Positions 13,501 through 23,293 of a DNA stretch of 64,000 nt are shown here, piece by piece. The notes beneath the pieces are model-generated. The model saw nothing but the letters and a program-made list of their open reading frames with translations. It was not told the origin of the DNA and made no database searches. Every line of letters begins with the position of its first letter. The stretch's first letter is position 1. The translations under genes were made by a program, and so were the position numbers. Origin of the DNA: Symsagittifera roscoffensis (taxonomy: Eukaryota; Xenacoelomorpha; Acoela; Convolutidae); the NCBI RefSeq assembly GCF_963678635.1, contig NC_087071.1, positions 12,785,088 through 12,849,087 of the forward strand, given 5' to 3'.

Positions 13501-16500
13501 CGCTCTTAGGGGTTGCGAGTTTTTCTTTAAAGTTTGACGGCTTAATTTATCGTAGTTTTCGAGATATGAAGTTTTTTCTGATTGAAAAACTAATTTTAAA
13601 CCTAAATTTTTTTTCTTCAAAATTTGGAATTCCTTACCCTGAATTTGGGGGCTGTCAGAGTACTCTCAAGGGTTGAAAATCTTGCGTCTAATTGCGACTG
13701 CTAAATGGCTTTTAGTTTCCGAGATAAGACGTCTTTCTGTCATTTTAGAAATTTTCAACGAATTTAGATAAAAAAAATTAACAAAATTGAATGGGTTTTT
13801 CTCAAAATTGTATGGTTTTCAAAATTTATTGAATAGGTGCGGCATGTCACTGGAGTGGGGGTTTTTGAACGCCGTTTTAACACTGGGCTCGACTGAATTG
13901 TTAATTGTTCTAGCGATTTGTGCTATTGTGAGGTCAGCATTGTCCGCTATGCTAGTTTAATCCTGCTAAAGCTCTCCAGCTCCTATTTGCTGTGAGTGAA
14001 ATTTTTTAGCTATATGAAAAGAGTCAGTCCGTACAATGAGGATATTCAGGTCAGATTTTTTTTTAACGTTTCCAGCGAGTTCAGTGTTTCTTTCACCAAG
14101 TTTGAAATTAGCAACCCGATATCGGGATGCTGTCAGGGCTTCCCCAGCTGTCGCGATTTTAGCTTCCATATATGAATAACCAAATACTTCTAGTTTACGA
14201 GATCAGGCATTTTTCGAGATTTTTCTAAAATTTCTAGGAAAATTAAATTTAAAAAAATTCACAAAATTTGAAATTCTCAACCCTGTAGTTTTGTGCTGTC
14301 AGGGTACTCTCAGGTGTTGCAAATGTTGCTCCCAAATAGCACTTCTCAAATTCTTGTACTGTTCAAGATATGACAGCATATGACGTTTTTTGAATCATTT
14401 TTTCAAAAAAGTAAGATTCAAAAGAATTCCAAAACTTTGAAGATCTCAATCCTGTAGTTGAAAATTTCGAGGGTACTCTTTTTAGTTGCGAATCTGAATA
14501 TGTTGCGACACTGAATATGACTGCTCAAATCCTTGTAGATTTGGCGATCTGACGTTTTTTGTGATTTTTTCAAAAAAAATTTCAGAAAACTTAAACATAA
14601 TTTTTTTTCTTCAAATTTTGAAATTCATATTTTTATAGTGCGGGCTGTCAGGTTACTCTCAGATTCTCAGTGGTTAGGAATTTTGCATCTAAATATGACT
14701 GCTCAAGTCCTTGTAGTTTTCGAGATGTGACGTGTTTCGTGATTTCTTTTTATTTTTTGAAATTTGAAATTCTCAATCTTTTAGTTGGGTACTGGAAGGG
14801 TACTCTCAGCAGTTTCATGTTACAAATTTTGCATCGAATGCGAGTGCTCAATTGCTTTTAGTTTCCGAGATGTGACATTTAAAATGTCTTTTTTAATTTT
14901 TCAAAAAAATTTGAGTTCCTGTCTCTATAGTGAGGCTTTGTCAGCGCGCTCTTAGGGGTTGCGAGTTTTTCTTTAAAGTTTGACTGCTTAATTTATCGTA
15001 GTTTTCGAGATATGAAGTTTTTTCTGATTTTTTCAAAAAAAATTTCAGAAAACTTGAACATAATTTTTTTCTTCAAATTTTGAAATTCATATTTTTATAG
15101 TGCAGGCTGTCAGGTTACTCTCAGGTTCTCAGTGGTTAGGAATTTCGCATCTAAATATGACTGCTCAAGTCCTTGTAGTTTTCGAGATGTGACGTGTTTC
15201 GTGATTTCTTTTTATTTTTTGAAATTTGAAATTCTCAATCTTTTAGTTGGGTACTGGAAGGGTACTCTCAGCAGTTTCATGTTACAAATTTTGCATCGAA
15301 TGCGAGTGCTCAATTGCTTTTAGTTTCCGAGATGTGACATTTAAAATGTCTTTTTTAATTTTTCAAAAAAATTTGAGTTCCTGTCTCTATAGTGAGGCTT
15401 TGTCAGCGCGCTCTTAGGGGTTGCGAGTTTTTCTTTAAAGTTTGACGGCTTAATTTATCGTAGTTTTCGAGATATGAAGTTTTTTCTGATTGAAAAACTA
15501 ATTTTAAACCTAAATTTTTTTTCTTCAAAATTTGGAATTCCTTACCCTGAATTTGGGGGCTGTCAGAGTACTCTCAAGGGTTGAAAATCTTGCGTCTAAT
15601 TGCGACTGCTAAATGGCTTTTAGTTTCCGAGATAAGACGTCTTTCTGTCATTTTAGAAATTTTCAACGAATTTAGATAAAAAAAATTAACAAAATTGAAT
15701 GGGTTTTTCTCAAAATTGTATGGTTTTCAAAATTTATTGAATAGGTGCGGCATGTCACTGGAGTGGGGGTTTTTGAACGCCGTTTTAACACTGGGCTCGA
15801 CTGAATTGTTAATTGTTCTAGCGATTTGTGCTATTGTGAGGTCAGCATTGTCCGCTATGCTAGTTTAATCCTGCTAAAGCTCTCCAGCTCCTATTTGCTG
15901 TGAGTGAAATTTTTTAGCTATATGAAAAGAGTCAGTCCGTACAATGAGGATATTCAGGTCTTCGGTGCAAACAAGGCGTACATTTGGGACTTTTGAGTGC
16001 TTATTATGAAAACTCAGTATCTTTTCAGGATGGAAGAAAATCCAGATCGGAGCTGTGCGAGGGTGCACCGAGCCTCATATGAAAGTTTCGCTCCAAACGC
16101 AAGTGTTTGATATCTGTTGTTTTGGTTTAGATTCAGAACTGAATGGTTTGGCAGTAGTTTTTTAAAAAGTTTTTCTCGTTTTTCAATTTCAATGTTGCTT
16201 CGAGCATGCAACTGACCTTTAATTGTAAATATTATGGTCTGCTCGCTTCGGAAAATGGCTTCCGAGTCAAAAAATGTTTCGAAGTTTGTCACTATACTCT
16301 CGAAAAGGGAGAATTTAATTTAAGTTTCACCGTGTAAGTGATTTATGTTTGTCATTTTAACACGGTCAATTACAGTTCTAAATGATTTGCTTTGATTAGT
16401 TTGAGTCTTCGACTTGTTGTTGTTGCTTAAACTTGAAGACCACATGGGTTCAGCGTATTTCATCAAGCTGCGGTTGATTGCTTTTCAACTGATTTCTAGT

Positions 16501-19500
16501 GTTTCTTTTTGGTATCCCAGTTTGGTACTTGCAAGTTTTTTTGAGTTTTATTTCTTGGCTTAAATCTGTGCATGGGATAGATTTAAGCGCCTGTTTTATC
16601 AGCCATTCGATTAATTGATTGCAAAATAGTTCATTGTTGTAACGCTCAGACGGATATGGGCCAGAAGTTAGGATAATTGTCATCAGTATAGATAACCAGC
16701 TCAATATTTTCATGTGGTCGAGTTTAAGCGAGAGGTACACTGTGTTAAGTTTTGTGGCTCTTTTCCACTCTCAAGTTTTCCAGGTGAGTGGAAAAGAGCA
16801 AATTTTGTGGTACTTGTTTCAATTTTTTCTTATTGTGCCACCATATGGGTTTTTGATTAAGCTTTTAATGATGCAGTATTTCGGTTATCTGATGATTGAT
16901 ACAATTAAGTGCAATCACGGAAGGCTGAGTTCTCCTCAAACCGTGTTGATGGTCAGATAATGTTTTCAAAGTGTAGTTAATTCAGTTAAGAGAATCCTAT
17001 TTTAAAAGTGTTCAGTTAGGAATTATTGGCGGAACTTGTTTGTCCACGTGAGTTTGAATGTGCTTTAGAAGCGTTTTAAAATTTTGATTTAAAATTGCCC
17101 CAGTTTGTTAAAATCGTTTACAGAATAAGAATCGTTTGCCTCCGCAGTTTTTGGAGTAACGGCTGTTGACTAGGGTAAAACTGCAACGTGTGTAGGTGGT
17201 CAATGGGTCTCATTCGAGTGCACTCGGTCACTATCAGATGAGCTAAATTTTGCACTACTTTCAGTTTACTAATGGAGGTTACACTGCGTTAAGGGCCCAG
17301 ACTGGGTTGGTGTAATCATTATTTGGTCCGATAAAGTTTTTAAGTAACATTTAAGAGTCTTTTTCTACTGGCTCCAGTTTGTTCCCGATAGTGCCTTCAG
17401 AAACAGTTTTCTGCACATCTTTTACTTGCAGATTGTTTGGAGCTTATTCAGCGAAGTTGAGTAAAGGGTCGAAATAGACATAGTTATTTAGGGTACTTCT
17501 GCACTGGTGAAACATGTCACACATTGTTTTTTTTGGGTGCAAGGTTGAATTTTTTGTGTGATGTCAGGAGAATGACTAAAGGTTCCAGCGGTGGGCCCGA
17601 CGAGCGACTACTGTCGCCGCAAATATAATTAGCGCAAGACTCCCGTTTTAGGGAGAGCAGAAAGCATGTGAAGTCTGATCACGCATGTCTGATACAGTTC
17701 TTATCCGGATCCTAGTTTCTTTGTAGCTTAGTCTGTGAAGGATTCGGTGCTATGAAGAGGAAAGATGTACATTAAATTTTTGAGCTTTCCGAGTGAGTTC
17801 CATTGATCGGTTGGCTTGGCGAACACTAAAACTAATAATTCAGCAAGGTAAACAGCTGCTGGCGGTCAAGTTAAACGAAAAACATTTGCATGGCTTACAT
17901 AAAGCTCATAGCACTTTAATCTGTCTCTACAAATCTATTCGCTTACTTTGTACTTCTGCATTCAATTGATGATTTTATTTGAGTTTCTATATCTTCTTTC
18001 AGGATGTATCTACTGGTTGAAAGTTGATTTTATAAAAAAAAATGGGAACCAGCAGTTTCTTATCTGTTCAATCTTGTCGACTGGCAAATAATATTGGAAG
18101 AAATAGTTACTAATTTTCACGTGCGAGAGCAAGTGAGTAGTATTCGGGAACTAGACTTTTGCCCCGTAATTTTTCTTACAAATTCAGGGGATACGTAGAG
18201 CTACTGCAGTTGCTTTTACGTGTGCTGGCTGCCTGGGCCAATTTCTTGCAAATTCAAATAAAATTATTTTAGTTCATTGTAGATAGTAATTAATTTTTTC
18301 AAAAATATTTATTTAAAATTGTTTTTTTTTCCGTTTTGTGGTTTTCACGCTAATTTTTGTCGGCGGCTGATTTTTATAAATTCATTTTATATTATCGGTT
18401 ACGTCTTTCATGCAGTTTTTTCCAAAGCTTCATTCCGAGAAATTTGTTCTGTACTTAGTAAATTTTACCAACTCTGATTTTGATCAATTTTCTTTTTTTT
18501 TCGATTCAGCGGGCTCGACCTATATTATATCGGCTTAGTGAACTTATGTTGCGCAGTTTTTGAATGCTTTTGCGTGTTTGAGGAGGGATGGGTCGAAACA
18601 TTTCAAAGGTAGAGTTCAAAGTTTTTTAGTCTGAAATTTCTTTCCGTTTTCGATATACGATGGTCGACACAATTTTTGTTGCTTTTTTACCGCTCTGTCA
18701 TGGATTCTCAAAGCTTGTTAAGGATGTTTAAGAACATCGTCCGAGTCAAAGGTAAGAAATGTTGTAGATGTTTTTTTTCTGACTTTTCTCTAGTAATTTT
18801 TTAAGCTTAATTTTTAAAAAATGACTTTCTTTTTTTTCTTTGGAGGTAATGTTTTAACTGTATCGCAAAAGTTGCGAGGCTCCACCTCGCCTCTGTGTTT
18901 CAACTTTTCGGAAATTAAAAACGCCTGGAGATTCAAATGGCCTTAGATTTCGATACTGAATACTTGGTACAAAATATGGTTTTGTCATACCCCGTTGTCT
19001 TTTGCCCCCTTGAGACATACTAAGAGTACAGGTGTCCAATATGTCCCCACGAGGTACCACGTGATTTTAAGATCAAATTTGAGTTTTTTTTCACTTTTGC
19101 AAAAGATGTTCATTCCTTGAAGTTTCCGATATTTACAGCGTCACAACTGTTTTAGTGACACTCAGTGTTAGTAAAAAATGGTGTTTCAACTAGTGTTCCT
19201 GTTTTTTACAGAACCTTTTTCTGTACTCTTCTTAGTGTTTCAATAAATTTATTCCCTAGAAGAATTCCCCCTAAGTTTACTTTTGCCAAAAGAATTAGGT
19301 ACACTCACGCTGAAAAAATTGCTTTATGAACTACGAAAGCAAGGTCCAACTTTCTAATGGCTAGGTCCAGAAACCTATTTTTGCTCTCGTCTAATTGAAT
19401 GAATCGAATACAGTCGTTAACGGGTTTTGTTTTATCTCATCAAAAATTAGATTGTCTCGTAAAATGTCTATCAAAACGTGTTTGAAATTTTGTTAAAAAA

Positions 19501-22500
19501 GTTTTTTTTTTCGCCTACGCTGGTGACCGTCAATTCTTTCAGCGAAGGTCGAACACCGAAGTTTCAAATAACAAATTTCAAAAATTTATTCAAGAGTGAA
19601 AAGAATCGAAGGATATAGTCATAAAGAGCTGGCTTTTTTCTGGTAAAATTAAGAAGCATTGATTCTTTTACTTGTTGCTAGGAACAATGTTATTATTTAT
19701 TTACGCATTGTTTATTTACAATGTTGTTTTGAAGTGTAAAATTCGATACCAAACACAGTGGTAACTTGCTTACCTCGAAGCAATAAAGCTCAAAAATGTG
19801 GTTAATTTCTACATTTTTTTCGATACATTTTCAGAGTCGATGAACGTAGTGAAAACTCTTACATAGGTCTTGTGATTCTTTTTTGGATTTTGTTTTAAGG
19901 AAAATGCCTGAAAAATTTGTTCAAATGCAAGTTTGATTTATTGCGGTTCGAGTTTTATGTTTTAAGTGTTCCGTTCATTTCCTTTGTTAAAAGAAAGGCA
20001 AACTCTACCATCGAGCAACAAAAGTGTGAAGGTCACGAAAAACCTCATCAACCTCAAAGAAAAGAAAGAATTCATAGATGAGAATAGACAACAGGAACCT
20101 TAGGTCGTCTGACATCTACCCTTGTTGAGTTTTTCTCCCCAGCGAGCGAAATGTATTAGTATGGCTCTACTTTTTATCAACCTAACTCACAAAAAAGTGT
20201 GCCCCCTTGGTGGCTTTTTTTGCTGTAAACACGATCTGTAGCATGAAAAGTCTCATAGCATCTGTTCTCTGCTTTGTTTTTGGCTAGTGTTTGCCTATCT
20301 TTAAGCGGCGGTGGCACAGATAGAAGGACTTAATACTACCAGTCTACTGATTGGAGGTTCAACGCCTCACTTAGCTTAAGTTTTATTTATATTTGGTGGC
20401 ATTTTGGCTGCATAGCCTTGTCAGTTGATTAGCTTCTTCATTGGTTGCTAGTGATACCTAGTTTTTAAGGAGCCGTGGCACAGATGCTACGTTCTGAGAC
20501 TACAAATTCCGAGGTCGTACGTTTAAGTTCGACAAATAGCAAAAGTTTTACTAATTCGTGGCTTATTTCTAGTTTTCGTACTTCACTTTAGAGCTGCTTC
20601 TTGTCGTTTTCTCGCTCGGTAGTGTTTTAGCGGAGCTTCGTCTTTGTGTAAAACTTAAAATAATAAAAGTTTTTTATTGAAATTGAGTTTTCAAGAATTT
20701 TCAAATTGTGGAAAAGAAGTGTTCAACAGCAGTCAATTATAAGATCAGCAAAACAAAAAACTGCTATGAAGAAAAATGTGCTTAAAAGGCGACTAAAGCT
20801 ATGAAAAAAGCAAGCAAGTTTTTTTTTGTATTTGTTTATTTAAAATCTTTTATTTGCTGAATTGTGCAACTGACGTTACAAACGTATCTGCACTGTAAGT
20901 TCAAACGAAGAGACATTTTTTTAGGTTTTCTCTTATCGAAAATGACCATATCTCCTGAAGCTGCTAAGGTTTCATATTTTATTAAGTGAATTGCAGTCTG
21001 GAAGCATATGTTGGTAGCACTTAACTTCTGATTATGTCTATGAAAAGAAAAAAATATATCAGGGTATAAGTTAAAGAAAAATCTCGTTAAATAATCATGT
21101 TGCAATAAACAGAGTTTTCACTTTATGCTAAAAGACACTTGTTTCTGATTCGGAAAAATGTTATCTGGAGTAAGGTTATTCTATCTTAGTAAATTGAAGA
21201 TCTTACAAGCTCGATATCGAATAAAAAATGCTCAAAATTTTTGTTAAGTAGTGGTTCCACTAGCAGTTTGAATTTTGACTTTCTGTTTCGTTTTGAAAGA
21301 TAAGTTTTGAAAGTGGATTTAAGTTCAGATTTTCCAGTAAAATAAAAAAATTACTCGTATATTCAGTTTTCTCATTTAGGGTGATTTTTATAATGCGTCA
21401 ATCCGAAATTGCAGAGATTTATACGATCATCTATTTTGAAATTCGTTAAGTGAGATATTTTCAATAATCAAGTCAAGATTTTTTTTGTTTTCTTACGTTC
21501 TTCGACTCTTTCCAACTGTCTGTTGGCTATGTTCAAAATTTTATTCCTTGGACAGTGCATCTATTTACACAAGCATAGCTTGTAATACTATGAATTTTTT
21601 TCCAACCTAAGTCGGAAATATTGTTGCGATGCAATTGTTGCGACAAAATATGTCATTTTGAAAGTGTTCATTTTGATCCAGCTATTAAGTACAGCCAATG
21701 CTAAGGGTAATAACTCAGACTATTATATAACAAATAGCTCTTTAGCTTCAAACCACCATGGATCTGTAGCGTAAAGGTAGTTAGGGAGACCAGCAGCAAA
21801 ATAATGGGTTCGAACCTGGGCAGAGTCGGGTGCTTTTAATGAACGTTTCGTATACTAGTTTAAATGCGTCCGCGTTATAAATTAGGCATGTTAGTTGGTA
21901 AGTTTCTTTTTTCAAATTGATTGGTACTGCTAATGCATCTTAATTGACTTGTGTAACTTAGCAATTATGTAGATTTATAATTGGCGTGCGTCACTTATAA
22001 AACATTTTGAACTCACAGTTTTACTCATTCAGTTTTCCCAGTAGCGTTATCGGTCATTTTTTTTTGCTTGTGTATGCGAAGTGCAATTTCGCCTCTGTGT
22101 TGAAAGTTTATTTTTCATATTGATATGTTTTTTTCGATGGGTATAATGAACTTTGTGAACTTTATCCTCCAATAGATTGCATCTATTTACAATTAACCAA
22201 TTACTCGTCTTCAATAACGCCTTTAGTCGTATTTGAGTTTTTTGCAGGAAAAATTCTTGGTTAGTCAATGCGATAGTAGACTACCTAATATATCCCTGTT
22301 TTGATTTCAAACTGTCGGTCGCACCTTCTATGTCTTAAGTTGCGCCGTTTTAAGTTAGGTCCTGTTACTAAATAAATTACTAAGGCCAACATATAAAATT
22401 GTCGTGCGATTTGCCTAATCGGTATATCGTTTTTTTTTTCAGGTCGTCGCGGTCGGTGAATGTGGTTTGGATTATGACAGACTTCATTTCTGTGGGGTAG

Positions 22501-23293
22501 AAACACAGAAGAAATATTTCGAAAAGCAACTTCAACTTGCCTCTGATTTCAACCTTCCTCTGTTTCTGCACCATCGAAATTGTCATGAGGATTTCAGAGA
22601 GATTTTATCTCGGAGTTTGAAGTTAATGCCAAGAAGAGGCGTTGTGCATTCTTTCGATGGGACTGCTTCACAGGCCGAATTTTTCATAGAAAATGGTTGA
22701 GTAGTATTTTTTTTCTATAGCCTAATACTAGTTCATTTTTTTGAAATATAAGACCTTGGCTGATTTCTGACATGCATGTCATCTGATTTCCGTTGCGACA
22801 ATTCTTACCTGCAACTGCCTCGATCATATTTGCTCTCAGGTAGCAGTGTTTTCGGTTTTTCGATGTATCTTTCTTCGTTTGTTTGAGATCATATTTGAAA
22901 TCAGGGTAAAAGTCATGGGAATATTATCATTGAATTTTCATGTTAGTTTTTTCAGGCTTTTATATCGGTCTAAACGGCTGCTCTTTGAAGACTGAAGAAA
23001 ATCTAGAAGTTGTCAAAACTCTTCCAGTTGACAAACTGATGATCGAAACTGACGCTCCATGGTGTGAAATAAAACCAAGTCACGCGTCGTTCAAATTTGT
23101 TCAGACGAAATTTCCCTCAGTGAAAAAGGAAAAATGGACGGAAGATTCGCTTGTGAAAGGAAGAAATGAACCGTGCTGTATAGTTCAAGTTTTGGAAGTT
23201 ATTTCAGCCGTGAAGAATGTAAATATTGATGAGTTAGCTGATAAAGTCTATAAGAACACGATGGATTTATTTTTTCCAAGTTCTGCTTTTTAA
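1517..23293 (+). CDS. TATDN1: TatD-type deoxyribonuclease (TATDN1-like), four exons
   Basis: Coding exons are 1517-1673, 1751-1926, 22443-22695 and 22956-23293, with phases that agree throughout (1, 0, 1) and a total of about 307 aa, close to the usual ~300 for TATDN1. The protein opens with IDIGANLTD, which in eukaryotic TATDN1 takes the place of the bacterial HxH motif. It then shows [22 protein letters not shown] (metal-binding Glu), LPLFLHHRN (His), GVVHSFDG (His), [11 protein letters not shown], and [11 protein letters not shown] (catalytic/metal Asp). TatD proteins are metal-dependent TIM-barrel nucleases linked to 3'-5' DNA degradation during repair and apoptosis. Donor 1 is GTAACA. 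Donor 2 (GTTTTT after AACAAG) is weak, yet it is the only one that keeps the frame; it opens a 20.5-kb intron full of repeats. The start is the first ATG after an acceptor-like TTTTTTCTAG. All expected motifs are present, so the gene looks functional if intron 2 is spliced. Confidence 0.93.
2336..4089 (-). pseudogene. LINE ORF2 reverse transcriptase, split by a hAT insertion
   Basis: From 4120 downward the minus strand encodes [27 protein letters not shown] and GYADDFKV (the YADD active site, RT motif C), followed by a thumb region with MRLNTGKC. The frame ends at 3515-3520 where the hAT element begins. It resumes at 2700 with [12 protein letters not shown] and [13 protein letters not shown], the C-terminal part typical of this LINE group. 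The motif order is correct, but the element cannot make a full protein because of the insertion, the upstream deletion and frameshifts. Confidence 0.88.
2712..3514 (+). mobile_element. Non-autonomous hAT-family element with perfect TSD, nested in the LINE
   Basis: Both ends carry the same inverted terminal sequence, starting CAGGGCTTTTCAAAAATTAA and perfect for 24 bases. The element is flanked by an exact 8-bp direct repeat, CCGTGTAG, at 2704-2711 and 3515-3522. CAGGG ends and 8-bp duplications define hAT transposons. Inside, on the + strand, is a short transposase remnant (about 2890-3015) reading [13 protein letters not shown] and [11 protein letters not shown], like the first catalytic region of hAT transposases, followed by stops. 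AATTAATTGCAATTAATTG-type subterminal repeats lie at both ends. Removing the element restores the LINE reading frame. Confidence 0.93.
4090..4690 (-). pseudogene. LINE ORF2 endonuclease (EEP) fragments
   Basis: Reading downward from about 4690, the minus strand gives [29 protein letters not shown] (catalytic Glu box), [18 protein letters not shown] and then [12 protein letters not shown] (the GDxN box). These are the ordered motifs of an apurinic-type LINE endonuclease. The frame changes at least twice (near 4420 and 4270). The domain then runs directly into the RT LDFKKCFD motif, so several hundred bases of ORF2 were lost. Confidence 0.82.
4727..5546 (-). pseudogene. LINE ORF1: zinc-binding N-terminus, coiled coil, RNA-binding-like C-terminus
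   Basis: The frame 5546-5004 (180 aa) starts [18 protein letters not shown] and has four CxxC/CxxxC pairs in the first 70 residues (CKTC, CVSC, plus C and CNRC), a PHD/B-box-like zinc pattern found in ORF1p of many CR1/Jockey-type LINEs. A Glu/Lys-rich helical segment with coiled-coil character follows, then [11 protein letters not shown] frameshift near 5010-5030 moves the rest into 5029-4727, which reads [20 protein letters not shown] and [13 protein letters not shown], the usual ORF1 C-terminal domain. ORF1p binds LINE RNA. Confidence 0.78.
5550..6128 (-). other. Probable LINE 5' leader with duplicated GGAACCCG...GTTCCGAGAGCT box
   Basis: Upstream of ORF1 (minus sense) lies sequence with no clear protein. 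It holds two copies of a short box, GGAACCCGTTAGGAGTTCC at about 5656 and GGAACCCGTATTGGGGTTCC at about 5728, both followed by GAGAGCT. Each can fold on itself. It is most simply read as the 5'UTR/internal promoter zone of the LINE, or as sequence joining it to the second LINE fragment. An 83-codon minus frame at 5793-6044 was not recognised. Confidence 0.45.
6129..6430 (-). pseudogene. Second LINE ORF1 fragment (zinc-binding part)
   Basis: This ~295-bp stretch repeats 5241-5524 almost base for base and encodes the same zinc-binding segment ([30 protein letters not shown]). It has an extra base in the poly-A/T run near 6187 that shifts the frame. It stops abruptly at 6430, where the satellite begins. 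It marks the left junction of the array. Confidence 0.85.
6431..15959. repeat. Higher-order satellite array, five ~1.9-kb units
   Basis: Five head-to-tail units of about 1903-1907 bp run from 6431 to 15959; the landmark TACGAGATCAGGC recurs at 6574, 8478, 10381, 12288 and 14195. Each unit contains about ten related AT-rich monomers of 140-180 bp that share GCTGTCAGGGTACTCTCAGG and GACTGCTCAAAT...GTTTTCGAGATATGACG. It also has a ~300-bp segment without monomers (for example 8100-8353). Within each unit a block of three monomers is itself duplicated in tandem (period ~462 bp, for example 10855 and 11317). Short open frames in it are chance products repeated with the unit. Array length divided by unit length is almost exactly 5. 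It lies in intron 2 of TATDN1. Confidence 0.96.
15960..17560 (-). pseudogene. Degenerate LINE ORF2 C-terminal remnant
   Basis: With frameshifts allowed, the minus strand from 17560 down encodes [23 protein letters not shown] and IDHLHT, and near 16080 [20 protein letters not shown]. The same ordered motifs (GTDWGQ, APVWSTVAS, LQTIQNAAL, SHLHEETQ, RRTLSQLRSGYS) appear in the cleaner LINE at 57314-58551, so this is an old relative. Between them, at about 16450-16740, is a 96-codon frame of the same strand that may belong to the element. Many stops show that it is dead. It forms the right flank of the satellite. Confidence 0.65.
17561..19835. other. Intronic AT-rich sequence with scattered repeat fragments
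   Basis: I find no exon or intact ORF. Near 18510-18620 is a diverged copy of a repeat (TATATTATATCGGCTTAGTG, then GTGTTTGAGGAGGGA) that forms a tandem block at 26950-27430. At 18871-18900 a GC-rich hairpin end (TTGCGAGGCTCCACCTCGCC, CTCTGTGTTT) matches ends seen at other SINE-like loci. Confidence 0.4.
19840..20135 (+). repeat. Dispersed repeat family R2, copy 1
   Basis: This copy carries GATGAACGTAGTGAAAACTC, CATAGGTCTTGTGATTC, then CATCGAGCAACAAAAGTGTG and AGGTCACGAAAAAC. The same order, diverged, is seen at about 28590-28660, 37690-37960 and 52990-53330. It codes for nothing evident. It looks like an old non-coding element; its ends cannot be fixed by eye. Confidence 0.55.
20150..20380 (+). 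mobile_element. tRNA-derived SINE, copy with GGTTCAACGCC box
   Basis: A body reading CACGATCTGTAGCAT...TGTTCTCTGCTTTG...GGCTAGTGTTTGCC leads into a tRNA-like block: GTGGCACAGATAGAAGG (A-box-like) and GAGGTTCAACGCC (B-box-like). The same body plus tRNA-like block recurs at 27800, 28735 and 57070. Pol III transcription is inferred from the box pattern only. Confidence 0.6.
20440..20660 (+). mobile_element. tRNA-derived SINE, second adjacent copy
   Basis: This copy starts with a tRNA-like block (AGCCGTGGCACAGATGCTAC and a decayed B box near 20520). It is followed by the shared tail (TTCGTACTTCACTTTAGAGC, TTGTCGTTTTCTCGCTCGG) and ends with GCGGAGCTTCGTCTTTGTGT. Together with the preceding copy it gives two SINEs in tandem orientation. 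Confidence 0.55.
20665..21755. other. Intronic AT-rich stretch, no gene seen
   Basis: There is no conserved frame. A diverged piece of the R2-type repeat (TTTTCCAGTAAAATAAAAAA, TTCAGTTTTCTCATTTAGGG) lies at about 21290-21400. The 89-codon minus frame at 20836-21105 has no recognisable feature and is AT-biased. Confidence 0.35.
21756..21840 (+). mobile_element. tRNA-like SINE head with canonical B box
   Basis: ATCTGTAGCGTAAAGGTAG (A-box-like) lies ~45 bp before GGGTTCGAACCTGGGC, an excellent B box. No acceptor stem or clear anticodon arm can be folded. It is therefore read as a SINE head rather than a functional tRNA gene. Confidence 0.5.

Noticed and set aside
12058-14169. Minus-strand frames [19 protein letters not shown] in satellite units
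   Set aside because: These are also repeated with the unit. The extension that joins ORF1 at 6137-6547 is only the accidental junction of satellite and LINE.
7506-15323. Repeated 63-codon + frames starting [13 protein letters not shown] in each satellite unit
   Set aside because: They recur only because the unit is repeated; the composition is that of AT-rich DNA, the frame differs between monomers, and no start context or domain supports a protein.
6431-15959. CRISPR array
   Set aside because: The direct repeats are long, diverged monomers without unique spacers of constant length, in a eukaryotic intron.
21756-21840. Functional tRNA gene
   Set aside because: The B box is good, but no acceptor stem or anticodon arm can be folded.
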